From NCBI GenBank assembly GCA_035533075.1, contig DATLUO010000035.1:1-42402 (forward strand): DNA of 42,402 nucleotides. The letters run 5' to 3'. Under the pieces are notes generated by a model. The model did no database searches. It was not told where the DNA came from and saw only the letters and a list, made by a program, of their open reading frames with translations. Numbering within the stretch: position 1 is the first letter of the stretch; each line of letters starts with the position of its first letter. This DNA is from Pirellulales bacterium. GTDB taxonomy: Bacteria > Planctomycetota > Planctomycetia > Pirellulales > JAICIG01. The position numbers and the translations under genes are program-made. This document shows positions 9,167-17,543 of this stretch, piece after piece.

Positions 9167-12100
9167 GTGACTACCGACTCAAAAGTTGAAGTGCAGAAGC
9201 GGCTGAAAGCGACCGCCCCTCGACCCGCAACGGCTGCCAAGGCCCGGTCGGGCAAGCGCTGGGTGCTGAACTTTCGCCTGCTGGGCGTGACTGCCGCCGT
9301 GCTGGCGGTGGTCGCTCCGGCGCTTTATTTCTGGCACGCTTATCAGGTCGAGCGGAATGCGTCGGCGCTGCTGGCCCTGGCCGGCCGGCACGAAGAGCGC
9401 GACGAATGGATGGAAGCCGCCGAGGAGCTGCACCGCTACTTGCAGCTTCGCCCCGACGACCTGGAGGCCATCGTGCGGCGGGCCGAAGACTTCTATCGCG
9501 GGGCCAAGGCGCCCCTGCAGAAGGTCCGCGCCGTGCAGCTCTACGCCCTGGCCATCGCCTTGGCGCCCGACCGCGACGACTTGCAACGACGCCAAATGTC
9601 GTTGCGGCTGGAAACGGGCGACTATCGGGCAGCGGTCGAACAAGCGCGAAAGCTGCTGCAGAACACGCCCGACGACCCGGAAGCCCTTCGCGTGCGGGCG
9701 CTCGGACAGTACCACCAGTGGCGCTCCCGAAAAGTGGAGCCGCCGCAAACGATCATCGACGCCTTCCAGGCGGCGATCGCCAAGAATCCCAACGACAGCG
9801 AGTTGGCTACGACACTGGCCGTCTTTTACCGCGTCGACGTTCGGCCGTCCAAGGCGCTCGGCAAAGCCGAACTGGAGCAGAAGGCCGATGAGGCAATGGA
9901 CGCTCTGGTTGCCAGATCGGAGCAGAAGGCGGACGCCTTCCTGAACCGCTATCTCTACCGCCTGCAATTCAATCTCCCGGAAGCCGACGCCGATCTCGAC
10001 CAGGCCGTTCAGGCCGACGAGCCCAAAAAGACGTTGGGGGTCTGGCTGGCCGCCGGTCAGCGGGCCCTGAGCGCCCGCGACTACCAGCGGGCTGTGGAAC
10101 ATTTTCGCGACGCGGTCGAGCTTGAGCCCGCCGACCGACGCGGCCATCTCGGACTGGGCAACGCCTACAGTGCTCAAGGGAAGGACGAGCCGGCGGTCGG
10201 GGCCTGGCAAGAGGGCCTGGCCAAGACCGAGCCGAACGACATTGAGTTGCAGCTTCTGATTGCCGCGGCCGAAGTTCGACTGGAGCGCTGGAAGCAGGCG
10301 GAAACCGACCTGGCGCGCCTCGAGCGGCAACTCGCGCCGCTGACGGGACCGCAACAGGCCGAGCTGCAAGGAACGATTCATCTTTTGCGCGCCGACGCGG
10401 CCATCGGAAACAAGCGGTACGCTCAGGCGCTGGCCTCGTTGAAGCAATCGTTGAAGCTGCGTCAGGCCGGGGCCGAGTCGCTCAGGCGGGCCGCGTCGAT
10501 CGCCCAGGTCGAAACGCGGATGGCTCAATGTTACACGGCGTTGGGCCAGGCCGACCAGGCGGCGCTGGCCTATCAGCGGGCGGCTGATTTGCTGCCGCGC
10601 GACGCCGGTCCGCGGCTGTTGGCCGCCGTGGCCTGGGAAGCAGCAGGCCGCTTCGATGAAGCCGTCCGACAATACGACGAAACGCTGACGCTGAAGGGCA
10701 TCGCCTCGGGCGTCCGGGTGGCACTGGCCAATGCCGAATACCTCCGCCAGCTCACCACGCCGTCGGCCCAACGCAATTGGGAAAGGTTGAGCGCCGAACT
10801 GGCCCTGGCGAAAGCCGATTTCGCCGAGCGCGAAGTCGCAGAACCCGCCTTGCTGACGCTCGTCGACAGCGAGTATCAGGCGTTGAACGGGCTGGTCGAT
10901 CAGGTGGTCGAACGTGTGCAGGGCATCGAGGAAGCGTTGCTCGAAAACAAAGACCTTACACGGCGGCTCGCATTCGATTACGAGCGTTGGGAGCGATCGA
11001 ACGACGCCGACCGTTTGCTCGAGCGGTTCCGCACGGTCGCCAAAGACCCGCTCGACTACCGCTTGCTGGCCGCCGAAGTACAGTTCCGGCGAAACCGGCA
11101 CGACGAGGCGTTCCGCCTGCTCACCGATGTCTTGCCGACGACCTCCGGGGCGGCGCGCCGCGATGTGCAGTTCCGGCTGGCCGTGATGTATCTGGCCGAC
11201 GGCAAGGTGGAGCAGGCCCGGCCGTTGCTGGCAAGCCTGGCCGCCGATGACAAAGACGACCCGCGGCCGCTGCAGTTCCTGGCCGAGCTGGCCCTGCAAT
11301 CGGGCAACATCGAAGACGCCGTGACCTGCAATCGGGATCTGGAGGCACGTGAAGGCCCGGATGGAACCAACTGGCGCTACTATCGCGCCCAGCAACTGCT
11401 GGCCCAGGCCGGCAAGCTCGCCAAAGACGATTCGGCGGCCGCCAAAAAGCTGCTTCAGCAGGCCGTGGAGTTGCAGCAACAGGTGGAAACGCTCAGGCCC
11501 GGCTGGGCGCCAGGATACTTGCTGAAGGCCAGGCTGCTCGAAGCGGGGCTGGTGCGCGACGAGGCGACGGCCATTCAGGCCTACACGCAGGCCATTCGCC
11601 TGGGCTTGAAGTCGGTGCCGATCTATGACGCGCTGATCCTTCTGCTTTACCGCCAGAACCGGATTGCCGAAGCCGACGGCTACCTCAGCCAGTTGCGCGA
11701 TGCGAATCTCTTGCCCCAAGAAATGACCCCGCTCGCCATGGCCATCGACATTCGGCGAGGCAACGTCTCGAGCGCGATTGCGATGGCCCGCGAGCAGATC
11801 GCCAAAGAGCCGAACGACGCCGTGCGTCATTTGCGCTTGGGCATGCTGCTGGCCGGCGAGGCCAACCAGCGCGACGCGTCGGCAAAGGCCGAGGCCGCCG
11901 ACGAGGCGAAGCTGGCGGAAGCCGAAGTCGAACTGAAGCGGGCGCGAGATCTCGCGGCTGACGACTCGCGCAACTGGGCCGCCTTGCTGTCGTTTTACAT
12001 CAGTAGCCGGCAAACGGAAGCGGCGGCGAAGCTGCTCGACGAGGTCCAGCAAACCGAGTCGCTCACGGGCGATGTGAAGGCGTTCTTTCTGGCCCAAGGC

Positions 12101-13609
12101 TACGCGGCGCTCGGCGATCACGAGCAGGCGAAGTCGCACTATCTGGAAGCGATCGAGGCCGCGCCCGAGCGGGCCGCCGTACACAAGCAGGCGGGCACCT
12201 ACTTTTATACCCGAGACCGGCAGCTTGCCGAAAAATGCCTGCGCCGCGCGCACGACATCGACCCGAACGATCACGTCACGACGCGGTTGCTCGCCAACCT
12301 GCTGACCTCGACCGGCGAAACACAAGAGAACCTCGATACCGCCTGGAAGCTGCTCGGCGAGGGCCAGGCCGACGAGCTGATCGAGCCGGCCGACAAGCGC
12401 CTGCACGCGATCCTGTTGCTGAAACGCGGCGGCACAGACTACCGTCAGCACGCCCAGCAATTGCTCGAAGCGCTGGCCGGTGATTCCAAGCGGGCGGCGC
12501 CGATCGACCGTTTGCTGCTGGCCCGGCTCTACGAGGCCCAAGGCAAGATGGCCGAAGCCCGCGAACAGTTGAAGCTGCTGGTGAACATCGAGCGTCCCGC
12601 GCCCGAACATCTGGCGGCTTATATCGACAACCTGTTGCGCTCGGGACGGTCGGCCGAAGCCGCCGGCCGGCTCGACGAGTTGGCGCGGACCGAACCCGAA
12701 ACGAGCAGCTTGCGCACGCTGTCGTTGCGGGTGCGCTGGCTCAAGGACCAGGACCGGGCAACCGACATCGGGCCGCGAATCGAATCGTTCCTCGAAGATC
12801 GCCTGGCGGCCTTGCCCGAAAAACCGAAACAGGCCAAGGCGGTGGTCGCGGCCGCCGAGTTGTACGCCGCCGTCGGCATGGCCGAAGCGGCCGAGCAAAC
12901 GTATCGCCGGGCGATCGAAATCGATGCCTCGGCCACCCGCGATCTGGTGTCCTGGCTGAACAAACAGGGACGAACGAGCGAGGCCATTCGGCTCTGCCTG
13001 GAAATGGCCCAGAACGACTCGTCGCCGTTGCCGGCCATGTTGCTCAGCAACGTGCTGGCGGTGGGCAGGCCGACGGAAGAAGACGAGCGGGCCGCCGGGC
13101 CGGTTTTCGAGCGCGCCCTCGCAGAGCACGCCGACCAACCGGAGTTGCTGTTCAGCATGTCGATCAAATACCTGATGGACGGCCGCAACGACGAGGCGAT
13201 CGATCTGTTGCGCAAGACGCTCAAGTTGCGGCCGCGCCACTTGCCCGCCATGAACAACCTGGCGTTTATCCTGTCGCTCAAGCCCGATGGGCGCGAGGAA
13301 GCCGCCGACCTGATGGACCGTGCGATCGCGATCGCGGGCATGAATCCCGAGTTGCTCGATTCCAAAGGTTGGGTGCTGATGCAGCAGCACAAGCTGGCCG
13401 AGGCGCTGGACGCCTTCCAGGAAGCGCTGTCGAGCGCGCCCGGCGACGCGCGTTACCATTTCCATCTCGCGCTGACCTATCAGCTTCAGGGCAAGCTCGA
13501 GGCGGCACGCAAGTCGCTGGCGCAGGCGCGCCAAGGCGGTCTGGCTTCGGCCGTGCTGCCGCCCGACGAAAAGTCGGCCCTGACCAGGCTCGAAACGGCT
13601 TTGCAATGA
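9167..13609 (+). CDS. Giant membrane-anchored TPR protein
   Basis: 1480 residues from a GTG at 9167, 18 nt after the kinase gene; no better ATG occurs before the membrane segment. A basic N terminus precedes one transmembrane helix at ~36-57 (GVTAAVLAVVAPALYFW). The rest is helical repeats with many TPR-like units, such as DYQRAVEHFRDAVELEPADRRGHLGLGNAYSAQG, here given in parts: DYQRAVEHFRDAVELEP at ~305 and LRRAHDIDPNDHVTTRLLAN at ~1025. C-terminal TPRs are the clearest (DEAIDLLRKTLKLRPRHLPA, ~1345). Large TPR proteins are usual companions of exosortase loci (PrsT-like) and are thought to scaffold glycan or protein export across the envelope. The topology predicts a periplasmic repeat domain. 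No catalytic motif is visible. Confidence 0.85.
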   Translation: MTTDSKVEVQKRLKATAPRPATAAKARSGKRWVLNFRLLGVTAAVLAVVAPALYFWHAYQVERNASALLALAGRHEERDEWMEAAEELHRYLQLRPDDLEAIVRRAEDFYRGAKAPLQKVRAVQLYALAIALAPDRDDLQRRQMSLRLETGDYRAAVEQARKLLQNTPDDPEALRVRALGQYHQWRSRKVEPPQTIIDAFQAAIAKNPNDSELATTLAVFYRVDVRPSKALGKAELEQKADEAMDALVARSEQKADAFLNRYLYRLQFNLPEADADLDQAVQADEPKKTLGVWLAAGQRALSARDYQRAVEHFRDAVELEPADRRGHLGLGNAYSAQGKDEPAVGAWQEGLAKTEPNDIELQLLIAAAEVRLERWKQAETDLARLERQLAPLTGPQQAELQGTIHLLRADAAIGNKRYAQALASLKQSLKLRQAGAESLRRAASIAQVETRMAQCYTALGQADQAALAYQRAADLLPRDAGPRLLAAVAWEAAGRFDEAVRQYDETLTLKGIASGVRVALANAEYLRQLTTPSAQRNWERLSAELALAKADFAEREVAEPALLTLVDSEYQALNGLVDQVVERVQGIEEALLENKDLTRRLAFDYERWERSNDADRLLERFRTVAKDPLDYRLLAAEVQFRRNRHDEAFRLLTDVLPTTSGAARRDVQFRLAVMYLADGKVEQARPLLASLAADDKDDPRPLQFLAELALQSGNIEDAVTCNRDLEAREGPDGTNWRYYRAQQLLAQAGKLAKDDSAAAKKLLQQAVELQQQVETLRPGWAPGYLLKARLLEAGLVRDEATAIQAYTQAIRLGLKSVPIYDALILLLYRQNRIAEADGYLSQLRDANLLPQEMTPLAMAIDIRRGNVSSAIAMAREQIAKEPNDAVRHLRLGMLLAGEANQRDASAKAEAADEAKLAEAEVELKRARDLAADDSRNWAALLSFYISSRQTEAAAKLLDEVQQTESLTGDVKAFFLAQGYAALGDHEQAKSHYLEAIEAAPERAAVHKQAGTYFYTRDRQLAEKCLRRAHDIDPNDHVTTRLLANLLTSTGETQENLDTAWKLLGEGQADELIEPADKRLHAILLLKRGGTDYRQHAQQLLEALAGDSKRAAPIDRLLLARLYEAQGKMAEAREQLKLLVNIERPAPEHLAAYIDNLLRSGRSAEAAGRLDELARTEPETSSLRTLSLRVRWLKDQDRATDIGPRIESFLEDRLAALPEKPKQAKAVVAAAELYAAVGMAEAAEQTYRRAIEIDASATRDLVSWLNKQGRTSEAIRLCLEMAQNDSSPLPAMLLSNVLAVGRPTEEDERAAGPVFERALAEHADQPELLFSMSIKYLMDGRNDEAIDLLRKTLKLRPRHLPAMNNLAFILSLKPDGREEAADLMDRAIAIAGMNPELLDSKGWVLMQQHKLAEALDAFQEALSSAPGDARYHFHLALTYQLQGKLEAARKSLAQARQGGLASAVLPPDEKSALTRLETALQ

Positions 13610-13646
13610 ACCGGCGACCGCGGTCGCACCCCTGTTCCCAGCCGAC

Positions 13647-14336
13647 ATGAACTCAAACGCCTCGCACATGATGCTTCTCCCGCGCCGGCAAATTCCTTAC
13701 GTCTTGTTGATCGCGCTGACCATCGCCTCGGGCGCCGTTGCCGGGGCGTTTAACAACCGCTGGGGCACGCCGGCAAACTTGTCGGCGGCCGGCGAACGGG
13801 TTGCCAACTTTCCCAAACAGGTCGGTCCCTGGCGGCTGGAAACCGCGGAGCCGTTTATTCCCGTCGTGGCCGAGATGCTGGAATGCGCGGGAAGCCGGTC
13901 GTGTACCTATCGCCATCAGCAAACCGGCGCCGTGGTTCGCGTCGGCCTGCACGTCGGGCCGCCGGGACCGACGTCGGTCCATACGCCGGACGTTTGCTAC
14001 AGCAGTCAAGATTTTGAGCAAATCGGCCCGCGCACGCGGATCGAGCTGCTTTCGCCTGCCCGTGGCGGCGGCACGTTTTGGAAAGCCGATTTCCGCGCCC
14101 GCACCTTGCGCGGCGGGGCGATGCACGTGATCTACGGTTGGAGCACGGGCCACGGCTGGGTGGCGGCCGATCGGCCACGCTTCGAGTTTGTGGGTCATCG
14201 GCTGCTGTACAAGTTGCAGGCGGCCTCGGTTTACGACGAAGACAACGACGAGGACGGTCCGCCGGCCTATCAGCAGTTTTTGGAAGAGTTGCTGCCGCTG
14301 GTCGATGCCCAGATTCTGCGTGGGCCGTCGCGGTAA
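13647..14336 (+). CDS. EpsI-like exosortase-associated protein
   Basis: 229 residues with one N-terminal membrane segment (IPYVLLIALTIASGAVAGAF), then a domain containing FPKQVGPWRLE, a basic TYRHQQTGAVVRVGLHVG strand and the hallmark HTPDVCYSSQDFE. This matches the HxPxVC motif of the EpsI family, which is encoded beside or fused to exosortases. Its molecular role is not established, although the Cys/His motif is strongly conserved in the family. The acidic tail (DEDNDEDG) is unusual. It lies 37 nt after the TPR gene in the same direction, so it is almost certainly part of the exosortase operon. Confidence 0.85.
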   Translation: MNSNASHMMLLPRRQIPYVLLIALTIASGAVAGAFNNRWGTPANLSAAGERVANFPKQVGPWRLETAEPFIPVVAEMLECAGSRSCTYRHQQTGAVVRVGLHVGPPGPTSVHTPDVCYSSQDFEQIGPRTRIELLSPARGGGTFWKADFRARTLRGGAMHVIYGWSTGHGWVAADRPRFEFVGHRLLYKLQAASVYDEDNDEDGPPAYQQFLEELLPLVDAQILRGPSR

Positions 14337-14429
14337 GCACGCCGGCCGGTGGAAGTCGTCGCCAACACATCGTTCGCCCGTCCCTTTTTCCTTGCCTGTT
14401 TCCTTTAGAAAGCACGGGAGCCAGCATCC

Positions 14430-15338
14430 ATGAGTTACGCCCTTCGTAGTGAGGCGGTTGAGCGAGAATTGCTCGATCGCACAGCCGACAACGACGCTGG
14501 CGGGCGGCTTGCACCCACGGCCTACCTGTGCCGCAAGGGGGCGGTCGATCGCCTCGCGGCGTGGCTGCTGTTGGCCGCCGGCTGGCCGATCATTTTGGCG
14601 ACCATGCTCGTCGTCCGCCTGACTTCTCGCGGCCCCGCCGTTTTCCGGCAAACACGCGTCGGTCTTCACGGCCGCATCTTCGTGATGTACAAAATCCGCA
14701 CCATGCGGATCGATGCCGAAGCGGCCAGCGGCCCGGTCTGGACCCAACAGAACGATCCGCGGATCACGAGCGTCGGCCGTTGGATTCGCCGCCTGCACCT
14801 CGATGAGCTCCCGCAGCTCATCAACGTCGTCAAGGGCGAAATGGCACTCATCGGCCCCCGGCCCGAACGCCCTGAATTCACGCAAAAGCTCGCCCTCGAC
14901 GTTCCGGGCTATCTCGACCGGCTGCTGGTGCTTCCGGGTGTCACCGGCCTGGCCCAAATCAACCTGCCGCCCGATACCAATCTCGACAGCGTGCGGCGCA
15001 AACTGATTTTGGACCTGGCCTATGTTCGCGAGGGAAGCTTGTGGCTCGACCTGCGAATTTTCGCCTGCACGTGTGCCCGCTTGTTCGCGGTCAAGGGACC
15101 GCGCGTCACGCGTTTGTTCGGCCTGCAGCGAATCGCCTACCTGCCGGCCCCCGCGGCCTTTGACGCCGGGACGGCGACCATGGCCACGGACGACGAGTCG
15201 CCCACCGTCGACTTGGTTGCCGCCAGCCTGCTGGCCAAGACGAACGGCCATGTCCATCCAGCGGCCAACGGCCACAACGGACACGCCGGCCCCTGGTCGG
15301 ACGAAGTGCCCGCCGCCGCCCGCCGCCGCCCAAGATAA
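14430..15338 (+). CDS. Initiating sugar transferase (undecaprenyl-phosphate sugar-1-P transferase)
   Basis: 302 residues. One membrane hairpin at ~43-63 is followed by the bacterial sugar-transferase catalytic domain: FRQTRVGLHGRIFVMYKIRTM (in parts FRQTRVG and YKIRTM, 72-92), DPRITSVGRWIRR (109-121), the acidic LHLDELPQL (123-130), GEMALIGPRPE (~136-146) and LPGVTGLAQIN. Such enzymes transfer a sugar-1-phosphate from a UDP-sugar to undecaprenyl phosphate and so start glycan synthesis. The N-terminal multi-TM half found in WcaJ/WbaP is absent, making this the short catalytic form. The last ~60 residues (TNGHVHPAANGHNGHAG) are low complexity and probably disordered. It follows the EpsI gene by 93 nt. 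Confidence 0.92.
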   Translation: MSYALRSEAVERELLDRTADNDAGGRLAPTAYLCRKGAVDRLAAWLLLAAGWPIILATMLVVRLTSRGPAVFRQTRVGLHGRIFVMYKIRTMRIDAEAASGPVWTQQNDPRITSVGRWIRRLHLDELPQLINVVKGEMALIGPRPERPEFTQKLALDVPGYLDRLLVLPGVTGLAQINLPPDTNLDSVRRKLILDLAYVREGSLWLDLRIFACTCARLFAVKGPRVTRLFGLQRIAYLPAPAAFDAGTATMATDDESPTVDLVAASLLAKTNGHVHPAANGHNGHAGPWSDEVPAAARRRPR

Positions 15339-15344
15339 CAATTC

Positions 15345-15377
15345 ATCATTTGCATTTTGCAATTCGCCATTCCCCCC
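15345..15377. repeat. Degenerate heptamer array (ATTTGCA-like) before deacetylase
   Basis: The short gap before the deacetylase start reads as successive 7-mers ATTCATC, ATTTGCA, TTTTGCA, ATTCGCC, ATTCCCC. It is a decayed array related by reverse complement to the GCAAATT array at 31728. The last unit directly abuts the ATG at 15378. Confidence 0.45.
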
Positions 15378-16250
15378 ATGCTGCAAAACGCCTTCACCGT
15401 CGACGTGGAAGATTACTTCCAGGTCACCGCCTTCGAGCGGCACATCCGCCGCGACGACTGGTCGACGTTCGAAAGCCGGGTCGCCCGTGGCACCTATCGC
15501 CTGCTCGATCTGCTTGCCCGGCACAACACGCGGGCCACGTTCTACGTGCTGGGCTGGGTTGCCGAACGCTTCCCCGAACTGGTCCGCGAGATTCAATCGG
15601 CCGGGCACGAGCTCGGCTCGCACAGCTACTGGCACCGCTTGGTTTACCACCTGTCGCCCGACGAGTTCCGCGAGGATCTCGTCTTGTCGCTCCGCATTCT
15701 CGAAGGCATCACCGGTCAGGCCGTGGCGAACTATCGGGCACCCAGCTTTTCCATCACCCGCCGCTCGCTGTGGGCGCTGGACATCCTGGCCGAGCACGGC
15801 ATCACTTGCGATTCGAGCGTCTTTCCGATTCACCACGATCGCTACGGGGTGCCCGGCGCCCAGCGGCACATTCATCGCCTCGACACGCCGGCCGGCCCGC
15901 TGTGGGAGTTTCCGCCCTCGGTGTCGCGCGTGAGCGGCGTGAATTTGCCGGTGTCGGGCGGCGGCTATTTCCGGCTTTATCCATTGTCGCTGACGATCCG
16001 CTGCCTCGAACGAATCAACCATGCCGGGCGGCCGTTCATGTTTTATGTTCATCCCTGGGAAGTCGATCCCGGTCAGCCTCGTTTGCCGGCCGGCACGCGG
16101 CTCTCGCGACTGCGGCACCGCGTGAACCTGGCCTCGACCGAAGCCAAGCTCGACCGCCTGTTGGCCCGCTTCCGCTTCGGCCGTGTCTCGGACGTCATCG
16201 CTCAACACGCCCATGAGTCTGTAGGGAGCGCCCTCTGTGGCGCTCCGTGA
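15378..16250 (+). CDS. Exosortase-associated polysaccharide deacetylase (NodB fold, DUF3473)
   Basis: 290 residues from ATG 15378 (MLQNAFTVDVEDYFQVTAFE); a TTG seven codons earlier would start inside a repeat and is less likely. NodB-type motifs are present: TVDVEDYF with D9/D12, SHSYWH with metal-binding H82 and H86, and NYRAPSFSI. The C-terminal part (YFRLYPLSLTIRCLERIN, MFYVHPWEVDP) matches the extra domain of the deacetylase subfamily tied to exosortase/PEP-CTERM loci. It should remove N-acetyl groups from a surface polysaccharide. There is no signal peptide. The final residues (SVGSALCGAP) are encoded by a dispersed hairpin element, so the native C terminus has probably been replaced by repeat-derived sequence. 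Confidence 0.9.
   Translation: MLQNAFTVDVEDYFQVTAFERHIRRDDWSTFESRVARGTYRLLDLLARHNTRATFYVLGWVAERFPELVREIQSAGHELGSHSYWHRLVYHLSPDEFREDLVLSLRILEGITGQAVANYRAPSFSITRRSLWALDILAEHGITCDSSVFPIHHDRYGVPGAQRHIHRLDTPAGPLWEFPPSVSRVSGVNLPVSGGGYFRLYPLSLTIRCLERINHAGRPFMFYVHPWEVDPGQPRLPAGTRLSRLRHRVNLASTEAKLDRLLARFRFGRVSDVIAQHAHESVGSALCGAP
16218..16246. repeat. Dispersed hairpin element, copy A (translated at a gene end)
   Basis: GGAGCGCC-CTCTGT-GGCGCTCC at 16225-16246 forms an 8-bp perfect stem with a 6-nt loop. A second copy at 17446-17467 has the same loop and a compensatory base-pair change. It supplies the C-terminal codons of the deacetylase just before its stop. Confidence 0.75.
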
Positions 16251-16253
16251 ATT

Positions 16254-17525
16254 GTGAACCTGCTTTACCTCGTCCATCGACTGCCTTACCCGCCCGACCG
16301 GGGCGACCGCATTCGTTCTTGGCACCTGCTGCGGTTCTTGGCCGAGCATGCCCGAGTCGACGTGGCTTGCCTGGCCGACGAGCCGGTGACCGACGAACAG
16401 CGCCGGGCGCTGGCGGCCGTCTGCCGGCGCGTGGCCATCGTGCCGCTCGACCGCCGTGTTCGCTGGTTTCACGCCGCCCGCTCGTTGGCCCGCGGACGCT
16501 CGGCGACGGAGGGTCTGTTTCATTCGCGGCAGCTTGTGCGGACCCTGACCGACTGGGCGAGCGAAACGCGCTACAACCGCGTGGTGGCCTTCTGTTCGAG
16601 CATGGCTCCCTATCTCGACCTGCCGGCGTTGTCGGGCGTGGCGAAGTTCTGCGACCTGGTGGATGTCGACAGTCAGAAGTGGTTCGACTACGCCGCCACG
16701 GCCCGCGGCCTCAAACGCCGGCTGTTCGCGCTCGAAGGCCGCCGCGTGCGAAAGCTCGAAATGAATCTTGCTCATCAAACCGAAGCGCTCCTCGTCGTCA
16801 GCCAACCCGAAGCCGGGCTGCTGCATCGCTTTTGTCCGATGGCCAACGTGCATGCCATCGCCAACGGCGTCGATCTCGATTACTTCCACAATCCAAAATC
16901 CAAAATCCAAAATCCAAAATCTCTCGTGTTCGTCGGCGCTCTCGACTATCGGGCGAACATCGACGGCGTCACCTGGTTTTGCCGCCAGGTCTTGCCGCGC
17001 GTCCGTGCCCGTTATCCGCAAGCCGTCGTCTCGCTGGTCGGCCGCAATCCGCTCTCCGCCGTTCGCGAGCTGGCCTCGCTGCCGGGCGTCGAGCTGGTGG
17101 GCCAGGTGCCCGACATCCGGCCGTTCGTGGTCGCCGCCACCGTGGCCATCGCGCCCTTGCGAGTGGCCCGCGGCATCCAAAACAAGGTGCTGGAAGGAGC
17201 CGCCCTGGGCAAGCCGGTGATCTCCTCGAGCGCCGCCCTGGAGGGCTTCGACCTGGTTCCGGGCGAGCACGTTCTGCGGGCCGACACGCCCGACGAGTGG
17301 CTGGCCGCCATTTCGCTCTTGTTCGACGACCCCGCCGAGCGCGACCGCCTGGCCGCGGCCGGCCAGGCCTTTGTCGAAGAGCACCACACCTGGTCCGCCC
17401 GGCTCGCCCCGCTGGCGGACCTGCTCCGCCTCGATGCCTCTGTCGGGAACGCCCTCTGTGGCGTTCCGGAGCTTGCCACCCGCCGGGCGGAAGCTCTCGC
17501 CGTAGCGATGAACCCTGAACCCTGA
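16254..17525 (+). CDS. Exosortase-associated glycosyltransferase (GT4-like)
   Basis: 423 residues from GTG 16254, three nt after the deacetylase stop. The start MNLLYLVHRLPYPPDRGDRIR is split here as LYLVHRLPYPP and DRGDRIR. With IANGVDLDYF, LVFVGALDYRANIDGVTWF and PLRVARGIQNKVLEGAALGKP it matches the glycosyltransferase subfamily found in PEP-CTERM/exosortase loci. It should add a sugar to the growing glycan in the cytoplasm. Two oddities are visible. Residues 213-223 (NPKSKIQNPKS) are encoded by a heptanucleotide array inserted between the two Rossmann domains. The C terminus is repeat-derived, with SVGNALCGVPE from a hairpin element and MNPEP plus the stop codon from a GAACCCT array. One heptamer gained or lost at 16890 would frameshift the gene. 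Confidence 0.88.
   Translation: MNLLYLVHRLPYPPDRGDRIRSWHLLRFLAEHARVDVACLADEPVTDEQRRALAAVCRRVAIVPLDRRVRWFHAARSLARGRSATEGLFHSRQLVRTLTDWASETRYNRVVAFCSSMAPYLDLPALSGVAKFCDLVDVDSQKWFDYAATARGLKRRLFALEGRRVRKLEMNLAHQTEALLVVSQPEAGLLHRFCPMANVHAIANGVDLDYFHNPKSKIQNPKSLVFVGALDYRANIDGVTWFCRQVLPRVRARYPQAVVSLVGRNPLSAVRELASLPGVELVGQVPDIRPFVVAATVAIAPLRVARGIQNKVLEGAALGKPVISSSAALEGFDLVPGEHVLRADTPDEWLAAISLLFDDPAERDRLAAAGQAFVEEHHTWSARLAPLADLLRLDASVGNALCGVPELATRRAEALAVAMNPEP
16890..16921. repeat. Heptanucleotide array AATCCAA inside a glycosyltransferase
   Basis: About 4.4 perfect units of period 7. It is stop-free in all six frames and is translated as NPKSKIQNPKS. It lies in the inter-domain linker, so the present unit number keeps the frame open. 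Confidence 0.9.
17446..17467. repeat. Dispersed hairpin element, copy B (translated)
   Basis: GGAACGCC-CTCTGT-GGCGTTCC: an 8-bp perfect stem with the same loop as copy A at 16225-16246. The fourth stem pair differs (G-C in A, A-T in B), and both sides have changed. It encodes VGNALCGVP near the end of the glycosyltransferase. A GAACCCT pair follows at 17512-17525 and provides the TGA stop. Confidence 0.75.
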
Positions 17526-17543
17526 CCCCCGAACTCTCTCTTC

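Noticed and set aside
9179-13669. A 1496-residue open frame on the minus strand, opposite the TPR gene
   Set aside because: It is a high-GC shadow: the + strand frame has clear TPR repeats and a membrane anchor, while the minus translation is Arg/Gln/Gly-rich without domains.
16247-17518. A 423-residue + strand frame of the same length as the glycosyltransferase
   Set aside because: It is the alternate frame of the same DNA, Arg/Pro/Gly-rich; the frame starting at 16254 carries the glycosyltransferase motifs.
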